NCBI GenBank assembly: GCA_964610025.1
Contig: CAZSTX010000050.1
Span: 1 to 13,182 of the forward strand
Direction: 5' to 3'
DNA length: 13,182 nt
Source: UBA5266 sp964610025
GTDB taxonomy: Bacteria; Bacteroidota; Bacteroidia; Bacteroidales; WCHB1-69
The position numbers were made by a program, and so were the translations under genes. The notes beneath the pieces are model-generated. The model saw only the letters and a list, made by a program, of their open reading frames with translations. It did no database searches and was not told the origin of the DNA. Shown piece by piece: positions 1 through 5,828 of this stretch (positions within the stretch are counted from its first letter, which is position 1; each line of letters begins with the position of its first letter).

Positions 1-60
1 TGGGATTCCCTTGTTTCTCCACCATGAACTTTTAAAAGCAAAGCCAGATTTTACCGGGCC
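1..60 (-). pseudogene. hsdS: hsdS 3' part: start of the second target-recognition domain, cut off from its gene and running off the window
   Basis: Read on the minus strand from 60 to 1, one frame stays open and gives GPVKSGFAFKSSWWRNKGIP. The part from VKSG onward closely resembles the start of HsdS target-recognition domains, which often read like SGxAFKSxxWxxxGIPVIKI. The hsdS reading frame at 2043-3344 stops just where this segment should follow (MRSLGEYAK). I therefore read this as the displaced continuation of hsdS, separated by the DUF262 cassette. The first two codons (60-55) probably belong to the cassette end. It has no start codon of its own. The assignment rests on about 18 residues, and the rest of the domain lies outside the window. 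Confidence 0.7.
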
Positions 61-178
61 GCGTGTTGGCGAGGGTGGCACTTTTACGGTAAACTTCAAT
101 CGAAGCAGGAATTCTGATATTACCTTAAAGTTCAATCGAAGAAATTTCTGCCACTCTTGCCAACACGATGTTATGGGC
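54..178 (-). repeat. attC-like recombination site directly after the DUF262 gene
   Basis: On the minus strand the DUF262 stop codon is followed two bases later by GCCCATAAC (178-170). Then comes an imperfect inverted repeat: arm 168-149 pairs with arm 80-61, with 17 of 20 positions complementary. The same nine bases in inverse form, GTTATGGGC, lie at 2088-2080 at the other end of the gene. In integron cassettes a simple site of this layout (R'', L'', variable loop, L', then a G at the crossover) follows each ORF; known sites span roughly 57-141 bp and this one is 125 bp. The loop holds a duplicated unit of about 36 bp. The terminal TTATGGGC is missing here, as expected if the last bases come from the target. 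An unrelated hairpin or terminator is the alternative. Confidence 0.55.
85..156. repeat. Two diverged tandem copies of a unit of about 36 bp inside the attC-like loop
   Basis: Copies at 85-120 and 121-156 share the core TTCAATCGAAG (94-104 and 131-141) and similar flanks (TACxxTAAA before it, TTCTG after). The unit lies between the two arms of the long inverted repeat, so it lengthens the loop of the putative attC hairpin. No coding role is seen. Confidence 0.6.
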
Positions 179-180
179 TT

Positions 181-2046
181 TTATATTTTATCAGTTTTCC
201 ATATTTTTTTAACAACAGCATATAAAAGTTTACTTCGGGATTCGAGAGTTTCTTTATCGAATTTATCAAACTCTTTAAATTCAATCCCCGTGTCCTCCTT
301 AAAATCATCATTAAAATCTTTAAATCTTTTATTTGAAGAATGGTAGAAACTATCAATTAAAGTTCTGCCCCAAACCAAGCCATTATTATAGGTTTTTCTT
401 TTGCCTGAATAATATTCCTCATTATTAGATATGATGTTATCCATATTATACAATAAAAGCAAACCGCCTAATCTATTCCTTTGATTCTCGAACTCTTCTT
501 CAGTACTGAAATATCCTTTATTTTCTTCATTTCTTGCTAAAATATGCTCTATGTGGTAACCCGTTTTATGCCCTGTTTTAGTAGAAATATAGTAAACGTC
601 GTTTTCCATTTCTCGTTCCAAATTATCACATAAATATTTTTCTATTCTAGCAAAAAAATATCTTAATGGCCTTCTCTTAATATTATCATATCCTCTGGTT
701 TTAAATCTATCGTAATCTAATAATGAAGACACTTCAGATAAACCACGGGCATCTTTTATCCTTTCTTCTATCGCTTTGCTAAATATAGATTCGTATTGCT
801 CAATATCAGCCCCTTGAAGGCTTTGGTTTAATTGATATGATATTTCTTGATAATTGTTACTATCATATACTCCATTTAAGTTTAAGAGCATATAAAGCCT
901 ATCAATCTCCTTGGCAATTTTTTCTATTTTAAGTTTCTCTTGACTGTCTTTTATCGAGCAAGCAGCTATGATATTTTGATACTGACCAGATAGGTCGTTA
1001 ATATTATTATTGTAACTTAAAAACTCAAATTCATTTTTTCTAATTGTTGAATATAACTTGGCGTAATATGTCAAATCCTTTTCAATAAACTCTTTGATGT
1101 TTTTAATGTGATACTCATCTTTTTTTCTAAATTTTAATTTTTCAGCAATTTCATTTGTTTCAAAAATATATCTATGGTACTGATTGTTAATCGCTTTTTC
1201 AATATCCGCATTTCTTTTGAATATATATTTACCTTTTAAAAAGTCTATAAAGAAATCATCCTCAATTCCTCGTAAGAGTGTTAGTGCATCTTCCCAAAAT
1301 TGACTGTATTTTTCAGTTTCATCTTTGTCCAAAGCTCCCACAAGTTTACCTTTTAAGATTTCAAAAGGTTTAAGAGCAACGCCTCTGTCATTAATAACTT
1401 CAAACACCATTGGGGTATCATCTTTATCTATTTTTAGTTCGACTAAAACCAGTCTTTCTAAAAAATACATTATTAGGGCTTGGAGCTTTTCCTTCGATAA
1501 TTCTTTTTCTTCTATATATTTTGAAATGTCTTTGTATCTGTTGAAAATATTTTCCTCTGTCACATTTTCAAACTCATCACTGACCTCGGTATTTTCAACA
1601 AGATGTTGCATTACTTTTTTACGCTTTTCGTTGTCAATCCAGAATATATTTCCTTTGAATTTGTCTTTGCCGTATATGCAATCCTTTAGTGTGTCAATTA
1701 GATTTTCAAAATATTCTTCATCCTGATTAGCTAACTCTAATAATTTTACAGCAATTAAAGAAAGAGTAGTTAATCTTTGTTGACCGTCCACGATATACTC
1801 CTTTCCGTTTATTGTATTTGTGATGTATATATTTAGATAGTACCAGTTATATTTTGCTAAGATTTCAGGAGTAATATCTTTTCCTTTATGCTCTTCATAA
1901 GCCAAATCAAAAGTGAAAAATATGTCATCCAGTAAAGTTGTAACGATTTCCTTTTCCCAAACATATTCTCTTTGATAAAAATCGATATAGTATGTTCTCT
2001 GTTTTAAGCATTTCTCTACTGTTTGATTGTTCGGTTGTATATTCAT
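181..2046 (-). CDS. DUF262/DUF1524 (GmrSD-like) restriction protein, cassette-borne
   Basis: A 621-residue protein. The N-terminal DUF262 domain shows YQREYVW (24-30) and DGQQRLTTL (87-95), the ParB/sulfiredoxin-like nucleotide-binding signature of the GmrS half. FEVINDRG (215-222) is also typical of the family. The C-terminal DUF1524 His-Me finger (HNH) nuclease shows HIEH (498-501) followed by the conserved NRLGGLLLL and NNxxYxxK region (524-552). Single-chain GmrSD relatives are modification-dependent (type IV) restriction enzymes, some cutting glucosylated hydroxymethylcytosine DNA, or other anti-phage nucleases. The substrate here is unknown. The ATG overlaps the hsdS stop by 4 bp (ATGA), suggesting translational coupling to the host operon. 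Both nuclease and DGQQR motifs look intact, so it is probably functional. It sits in a cassette-like unit (about 54-2087) interrupting hsdS. Confidence 0.9.
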   Translation of the reverse strand: MNIQPNNQTVEKCLKQRTYYIDFYQREYVWEKEIVTTLLDDIFFTFDLAYEEHKGKDITPEILAKYNWYYLNIYITNTINGKEYIVDGQQRLTTLSLIAVKLLELANQDEEYFENLIDTLKDCIYGKDKFKGNIFWIDNEKRKKVMQHLVENTEVSDEFENVTEENIFNRYKDISKYIEEKELSKEKLQALIMYFLERLVLVELKIDKDDTPMVFEVINDRGVALKPFEILKGKLVGALDKDETEKYSQFWEDALTLLRGIEDDFFIDFLKGKYIFKRNADIEKAINNQYHRYIFETNEIAEKLKFRKKDEYHIKNIKEFIEKDLTYYAKLYSTIRKNEFEFLSYNNNINDLSGQYQNIIAACSIKDSQEKLKIEKIAKEIDRLYMLLNLNGVYDSNNYQEISYQLNQSLQGADIEQYESIFSKAIEERIKDARGLSEVSSLLDYDRFKTRGYDNIKRRPLRYFFARIEKYLCDNLEREMENDVYYISTKTGHKTGYHIEHILARNEENKGYFSTEEEFENQRNRLGGLLLLYNMDNIISNNEEYYSGKRKTYNNGLVWGRTLIDSFYHSSNKRFKDFNDDFKEDTGIEFKEFDKFDKETLESRSKLLYAVVKKIWKTDKI

Positions 2047-3344
2047 AAATTTTTTACTTTAATGATTTTTGTTTTAATTGCCCATAACTTAGCATATTCT
2101 CCCAAACTTCTCATCTCCCACCCCTCCGGCACGTCCTTCTCCAACTCCTCATTCCAAACCATTTTACCCCCTGCCGATTTGTACCCCAAGCTTCCCCTCC
2201 TCTGGAGGGGTGCCTGAAAGGCGGGGTGGTTCTTATCCCCATCCGCTGATTCAGCGTTCTTTTCCTGCTCCGTTTTCAAATCTTTTATATATTCTTCTAT
2301 TTCATTCATCACTAAATCTATACTATGTTTTACCATTGGATCTGTGAAGTGTAGAACTTTTAAGCCAAAACTTTGAAGATAATCATCACGTTTAGCATCA
2401 TACTCCTGCTTGTTGTCATGACTGCTTCCGTCTATCTCAATGACTAATTGATAATTAGCATTATAGAAATCAACAATATAGTTGCCAATAATTTTTTGTC
2501 TATCGAAGTCAAGCCCTAAAAACTGCTTATTTCTTACTTGTTTCCAAAATAAAACCTCCGCCAGATTGCCCGCTTTACGTAAAGCTTTTGCTCTGTCTTT
2601 TAGGGCAGGGTTGTAGGGTAGGGACATGTAGTTTCGGGTGGCTCTTTGGACCACCCCGTCCTGCGGACACCCCTCCAAAGGAGGGGAAAGAACCACCCCG
2701 TCCTGCGGACACCCCTCCTGGGGAGGGGAAAGAACCACCCCGTCCTGCGGACACCCCTCCAAAGGAGGGGAAGTTGGAAACTCAAACTCCTCAAACCACC
2801 TCTTATAAATCGTCTGTGCTGTTTCTTCTAATCGCTCACAAATTGCTTCATTGGTTTTGATTTTGTTTTCTACTGCTTGATAATCGGCTACGATTTGGCG
2901 TTGTTTTTCGATAGGAGGAATAGGGAGCGTTAAATCTTCAAAATCTTCCCAAGTTAAATTTCCCCGCACGCCACCAACGGCATAAAAGGCAGCTTCTCTG
3001 TCAAATTCTGAACGTTTAAACCACATTTCGAGATATTCTGGCATTAATTCGGCAGGGTCAATTACTTCAAAAATAGGATAAGCAGGAGACATAATAACAA
3101 TTTTCTCATCTAAACGAGCGATAGGCATTTTACCATCACGACTTACCTGCATTAAACTACAAGCAAATTGATTTTTATAAACTACTTTATAATTAGACAA
3201 GTCCGTTCCAATCGTATTTGCAACAGATGGAATAAACCTTTTGTCAATAGTTAATCCCATCAAAGGCAAATCAGCATCCTCCGTATTCCTCACATCCACC
3301 TTTTGGATATAATCGCCCAATCGCTTGTAGTTACTTTTTGTCAT
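2043..3344 (-). CDS. hsdS: Type I restriction specificity subunit HsdS, truncated and carrying an in-frame DUF559 nuclease insertion
   Basis: HsdS chooses the DNA target for a type I restriction-modification complex. Residues 1-140 form the first target-recognition domain; PIPPIEKQRQIV (141-152) and the helix to about 185 are the conserved spacer and dimer region. At residue 191 normal HsdS sequence gives way to three copies of a 14-residue repeat (SPPLEGCPQDGVVL type) and then a full DUF559 PD-(D/E)XK domain (about 240-355; Asp292 in VDF, Glu303 and Asp305 in VIEIDG). HsdS sequence resumes at GGKMVWNEELEKDVPEGWE (392-410), but the second recognition domain ends after GEYAK at 419, where the DUF262 cassette begins. 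The start overlaps rhuM by 14 bp. The product is at best a half-HsdS; whether it still works is unknown. Its true 3' part continues at 54-1. Confidence 0.85.
   Translation of the reverse strand: MTKSNYKRLGDYIQKVDVRNTEDADLPLMGLTIDKRFIPSVANTIGTDLSNYKVVYKNQFACSLMQVSRDGKMPIARLDEKIVIMSPAYPIFEVIDPAELMPEYLEMWFKRSEFDREAAFYAVGGVRGNLTWEDFEDLTLPIPPIEKQRQIVADYQAVENKIKTNEAICERLEETAQTIYKRWFEEFEFPTSPPLEGCPQDGVVLSPPQEGCPQDGVVLSPPLEGCPQDGVVQRATRNYMSLPYNPALKDRAKALRKAGNLAEVLFWKQVRNKQFLGLDFDRQKIIGNYIVDFYNANYQLVIEIDGSSHDNKQEYDAKRDDYLQSFGLKVLHFTDPMVKHSIDLVMNEIEEYIKDLKTEQEKNAESADGDKNHPAFQAPLQRRGSLGYKSAGGKMVWNEELEKDVPEGWEMRSLGEYAKLWAIKTKIIKVKNL
2189..2232 (+). repeat. GC-rich interspersed repeat, single copy
   Basis: The plus strand reads CTTCCCCTCCTCTGGAGGGG followed by a TGCCTGAAAGGCGGGGTGGT segment. 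It contains an internal palindrome (CCCCTCC/GGAGGGG) and is the inverted partner of the units at 2650-2773, with a few substitutions. It is much richer in GC than its surroundings and is translated as HPAFQAPLQRRG within the hsdS frame. Confidence 0.8.
2650..2773 (-). repeat. Three tandem copies of a 42-bp GC-rich repeat
   Basis: Units start at 2650, 2692 and 2734. Units 1 and 3 are almost identical; unit 2 differs where CTGGGG replaces CAAAGG. Each unit contains CCACCCCGTCCTGCGGACAC on the plus strand and then an inverted CCCCTCC/GGAGGGG pair. The 42-bp length equals 14 codons, so copy number can change without shifting the hsdS frame. It is the inverse of the unit at 2189-2232. Confidence 0.9.
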
Positions 3345-4332
3345 TGTTTGTTTTAATTTTTTCTTCCAAGTACTTTAAGTCTTCTAAGTCGGCTTGCTTA
3401 GCCTCGAATTCTTTTCGGCGTTGGTTAAATTCGTCATAAATAATATATACTTTTTTCTCCATTTCTTTGTGCGAAATGCTTCCTGGGTTGTTCAGCACTT
3501 TTTTTTCGTTAAACTCCAAGAGTTTATCCACATTATTTCGCCAGTAACTAAGCGTTAAATCCTTTCGTTCTTTTACTCGTAACTCTGCTGTTTCAAGGAA
3601 GATAACCGTTAATCTATTCAATCGGTCAATTTCTTCTTTGTTGAGGTAGTTTTTAGCAGTTAAGATATCTTGTTTACGCACGACTTTTCCTTTCCATGAA
3701 GTAAGTGCCATATTGGGTTGGTTGGCATCCGCTCTATTGACCACAATTTCAGCAGCAGTTTGATGGGTGATGGCATACAATAATTTATTTTGAGTTTCTG
3801 CAAAAAACATTTGTGTAGCTTTATCGGTCGTATCATAGTCACTGCTTAATGCCAATAAATCTCGAACTTTTTGATAAAAACGCTTTTCAGAAGCCCGTAT
3901 ATCACGGATTCTCTCTAACAGTTCATCAAAATAATCAGGTCTGCCATCTGGATTTTTCAAACGGTCGTCATCCATCACGAAGCCCTTAATCATGTATTCT
4001 TTAAGGTTCTTGTTCGCCCAAATTCTAAATTGTGTTCCTCGTTTACTTCTTACTCTAAATCCAATGGCTAAAATCATATCTAAAGAGTAAAAAGTAACAT
4101 TGTAATTCTTACCGTCTGAGGCAGTACTTAAGTAATCCTTAACAACTAAATTTGCTTCTAATTCTTTGTCATTCAATATGTTTGATACGTGCATGCTAAT
4201 ATTGGGTACAGAGGTGTCAAAAAGTTCTGCTAACTGATTTTGATTCATCCAGATATTGCCATCCTTAGCCATTAAAGCAACGTTGGCTTTTCCGTCGTCC
4301 GTGTTGTATATGATTATTTCGGAATTATTCAT
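3331..4332 (-). CDS. RhuM family protein (virulence RhuM / Fic-associated type) in the R-M locus
   Basis: A protein of 333 residues from this ATG. The N-terminal part carries a helix-turn-helix-like segment, NQNQLAELFDTSVPNISMHV (about 30-49), followed by the RhuM core with FYSLDMILAIGFRVRSKRGTQFRIWAN (about 83-109) and a long charged C-terminal helical region. RhuM was named from a Salmonella pathogenicity island, and its biochemical function is not established. Homologues are frequent inside type I R-M operons. An upstream TTG at 4341 is in frame, but the ATG at 4332 has GGAG just before it and is preferred. The 3' end overlaps hsdS by 14 bp, so the two are translated from one message. The family assignment is firm; the role is unknown. 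Confidence 0.88.
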   Translation of the reverse strand: MNNSEIIIYNTDDGKANVALMAKDGNIWMNQNQLAELFDTSVPNISMHVSNILNDKELEANLVVKDYLSTASDGKNYNVTFYSLDMILAIGFRVRSKRGTQFRIWANKNLKEYMIKGFVMDDDRLKNPDGRPDYFDELLERIRDIRASEKRFYQKVRDLLALSSDYDTTDKATQMFFAETQNKLLYAITHQTAAEIVVNRADANQPNMALTSWKGKVVRKQDILTAKNYLNKEEIDRLNRLTVIFLETAELRVKERKDLTLSYWRNNVDKLLEFNEKKVLNNPGSISHKEMEKKVYIIYDEFNQRRKEFEAKQADLEDLKYLEEKIKTNNDKK

Positions 4333-4369
4333 CTTCTCCAAAATTTAGTTGGTTTCCAATCTTTTGTAG

Positions 4370-5380
4370 TTATTCACCATATTTTATCAATGCTTCTTTT
4401 AATATATTTTTTTCTCTGTCCATTTCTGCTGCCAATTCTTCTTCCGTAGGGAGATAAGACAAGTATTTGTTAGCAAAAATTTGTTTGTTTTCATTTAAAA
4501 CCGAGTATTTTACAATAGTTTGATCGGTTTCGGTGCATAGTAAAATCCCAATGGTGGGATTGTCATTTTCTGCTCGTTCTAAGTCGTCAAACATACGAAC
4601 GTACATATCTAGTTGTCCAATATCTTGATGAGTCAACTTGCCTGTTTTTAATTCTACTATAACAAAACATTTCAATAAGTAATTGTAAAATACTAAATCA
4701 ATGAAGAAATCTTGACTCTCCGTCCTGATGTGTTTTTGTCGTGCTACAAATGCAAATCCTTTCCCAAGTTCTAATAAAAACTCTTGTAAATTATCAATCA
4801 ATGCTTTTTCTAATTGCATTTCTGTATAAGATTTTGAAGTGGGCAAATCCAAAAACTCCAAAACAGCTGGATTCCTAATAAAATCTTTGGGATTTGGAGG
4901 ATTTATTTTTGCCTTTTCAAGCATTTCATTTTTCACAGGTTCTTTTTCTTGTGAAGATAAAAGTCGTTGATAATATAGAGTAGAAATATTTCTATCGAGT
5001 GTTCGCACAGACCAATTTTGAGAAGTTGTTTCTTCTAAATAATATTTGCGTGCATTTTCGTCTCCAACTCTCATAACTAACCTAAAATGAGACCATTGCA
5101 ATTTGGCACACGCGTGTGCCAAATCTTCCCAAATAGGAAAAACGTTATAAAACTGACGATAATCTCTTAAAGATCTTTCACTAAAACCTTTTCCTAATTC
5201 ATTTGAAATGTTTTTCAGGATTTGGCTTCCGTATTCGGCTCTGTCTTTTCCACTTTGCTCTTCTTCTACAATTCGTTTTCCTATTTTCCAATAGGCCTCA
5301 ATCATTGCAGATGAAATAGTAGCATAAGCTTTTTTACGAGCCTGTTCAACAATGTTCTTTATATCTAAAATGTAGTCCAT
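4370..5380 (-). CDS. YhcG/DUF1016 family PD-(D/E)XK nuclease domain protein
   Basis: A protein of 336 residues, the usual length of the family. The DUF1016 N-terminal helical domain spans about 5-150 (AYWKIGKRIVEEEQSGKDRAEYG at 29-51; FSERSLRDYRQFY at 66-78). The C-terminal nuclease-like domain has DFFIDLVFYN (224-233; Asp228) and FVIVELKTGKL (239-249; Glu243 and Lys245), a complete PD-(D/E)XK motif. Family members are common in type I R-M and defence islands, and a DNA-cutting or defence role is inferred. It lies 37 bp upstream of rhuM and 36 bp downstream of the four-helix-bundle gene, all on one strand. Residues 86-94 (DLAHACAKL) are encoded by a 24-bp perfect palindrome, which looks like an insertion into the N-terminal domain. 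Confidence 0.9.
   Translation of the reverse strand: MDYILDIKNIVEQARKKAYATISSAMIEAYWKIGKRIVEEEQSGKDRAEYGSQILKNISNELGKGFSERSLRDYRQFYNVFPIWEDLAHACAKLQWSHFRLVMRVGDENARKYYLEETTSQNWSVRTLDRNISTLYYQRLLSSQEKEPVKNEMLEKAKINPPNPKDFIRNPAVLEFLDLPTSKSYTEMQLEKALIDNLQEFLLELGKGFAFVARQKHIRTESQDFFIDLVFYNYLLKCFVIVELKTGKLTHQDIGQLDMYVRMFDDLERAENDNPTIGILLCTETDQTIVKYSVLNENKQIFANKYLSYLPTEEELAAEMDREKNILKEALIKYGE
5101..5124. repeat. 24-bp perfect palindrome inside the YhcG-like gene
   Basis: The 12 bases ATTTGGCACACG are followed immediately by their exact reverse complement, with no loop base. It encodes most of the LAHACAK segment of the overlapping gene. The GC-rich centre (GGCACACGCGTGTGCC) contrasts with the AT-rich gene around it. 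Confidence 0.95.
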
Positions 5381-5416
5381 TTAATTAATTATGAATTATG
5401 AATTGTGAATTATGAA
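5381..5416. repeat. AT-rich GAATTATGAATT-type tandem repeat between genes
   Basis: This short intergenic stretch between the yhcG-like and four-helix-bundle genes consists of repeated TATGAATT/TGTGAATT words on the plus strand. The gap at 5789-5828 has the same words in inverted orientation, so the pair flanks the four-helix-bundle gene. Confidence 0.7.
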
Positions 5417-5788
5417 TTATCGCTTTGTGCGGATTTTTTGCTTTGATGTTAAAATAATAGAAGCTAAGATTTTCATTAGTTCTTGAATGTCTTTTTTCAA
5501 TGAATCAAATTGTTCTTTATTAATATATTGAGTTTCATAAAGTAAGTCAATCCAATATTCACTTTCATTAGCTTCCTTCTGAGAAATGGCTAACTTATGT
5601 ACGAAATCAGCGGAACTTTCAGCATGCTCAGCCTCTCTAACTAACGCCCCAACAGCAGTGCCACTTCTTAACAATTGCTTACTAATTACAAATTCTTTCT
5701 TATCCACTAAGCCTTTATACAAGTTGATAACCTGTACCGCAAAAGCAAAGCTTTTATCCTTGATTATATTTGGTCTCTTTTCTATCAT
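5417..5788 (-). CDS. Four-helix bundle protein (23S rRNA intervening-sequence / S23 family)
   Basis: A protein of 123 residues, typical of the family. It starts with a conserved-looking KSFAFAVQVINLYKGL helix, followed by KQLLRSGTAVGALVREAEHAES (43-64), the hallmark loop and second helix, and then HKLAISQKEANESEYWIDLLYET (68-90). Family members occur in 23S rRNA intervening sequences and as free-standing genes near many mobile loci; a relative is the accessory protein (Avd) of diversity-generating retroelements. Their molecular function is mostly unknown, with nucleic-acid binding proposed for Avd. Here the gene lies between hsdM and the nuclease gene and is flanked by inverted AT-rich repeats, which suggests it arrived as a small mobile unit. 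No evidence links it to the retroelement remnant near 11.4 kb. Confidence 0.88.
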   Translation of the reverse strand: MIEKRPNIIKDKSFAFAVQVINLYKGLVDKKEFVISKQLLRSGTAVGALVREAEHAESSADFVHKLAISQKEANESEYWIDLLYETQYINKEQFDSLKKDIQELMKILASIILTSKQKIRTKR

Positions 5789-5828
5789 AACTTTTTTAAT
5801 TCACCATTAATCATTTACAATTCATAAT
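5789..5828. repeat. AT-rich repeat, inverted partner of the one at 5381-5416
   Basis: The plus strand carries ATTCACCATTAATCATTTAC and then AATTCATAATTCACAATT. Its reverse complement has the GAATTATGAATT and GTGAATT words of the gap on the other side of the four-helix-bundle gene, plus an ATGATTAATGG word resembling the 21-bp repeat inside hsdM. Confidence 0.6.

Larger units (their letters stand above)
54..2087 (-). mobile_element. Putative integron-type gene cassette carrying the DUF262 gene, inserted in hsdS
   Basis: The unit of about 2.03 kb contains a single ORF, a short leader (41 bases from the presumed crossover at 2088/2087 to the ATG) and an attC-like site after the stop codon. The left junction reads AAG then TTATGGGC. 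The right junction reads GCGGCCCGG then TAAAATC, after which the HsdS-like reading resumes. This is what site-specific insertion of a circular cassette at a secondary (non-attI) site would leave: target G plus cassette TTATGGGC on one side, cassette G plus target bases on the other. Excision at exactly these points would leave hsdS off by one base, so either the boundary is shifted one base or a later indel occurred. No integrase gene is present in the window. Confidence 0.5.
2189..2773 (-). mobile_element. DUF559 endonuclease mini-element flanked by GC-rich inverted repeats, inside hsdS
   Basis: A DUF559-domain coding segment (about 2627-2280 on the minus strand, with its own possible ATG at 2627) is bounded on one side by a GC-rich unit (2189-2232) and on the other by three tandem units in the opposite orientation (2650-2773). 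Both sides share the CCCCTCC...GGAGGGG palindrome and the GGGGTGGT end. DUF559 proteins are small PD-(D/E)XK relatives of Vsr endonuclease. From memory, in Bacteroidota they are often found beside exactly this class of repeat; treat that as background knowledge, not as something shown here. The whole unit keeps the hsdS frame open. No transposase is encoded, so movement would need outside help or the nuclease itself; this is inference. Confidence 0.6.

Noticed and set aside
11..346. Plus-strand ORF of 111 codons at the left edge
   Set aside because: It runs through the attC-like hairpin and antisense to the DUF262 C-terminus; no domain is visible and the hsdS remnant reads on the other strand.
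2650..2773. Three regular GC-rich repeats considered as a CRISPR array
   Set aside because: The units are contiguous, without unique spacers, and inverted copies flank a DUF559 domain; no cas genes are present.
2588..2860. Plus-strand ORF of 90 codons rich in PPRPADTPP repeats
   Set aside because: It is the antisense reading of the 42-bp GC-rich repeat inside hsdS; the minus-strand frame carries the real HsdS and DUF559 domains.
5417..5788. Four-helix-bundle gene as the Avd accessory protein of the retroelement near 11.4 kb
   Set aside because: It is about 6 kb away within the R-M unit with its own flanking repeats; family resemblance alone does not connect them.
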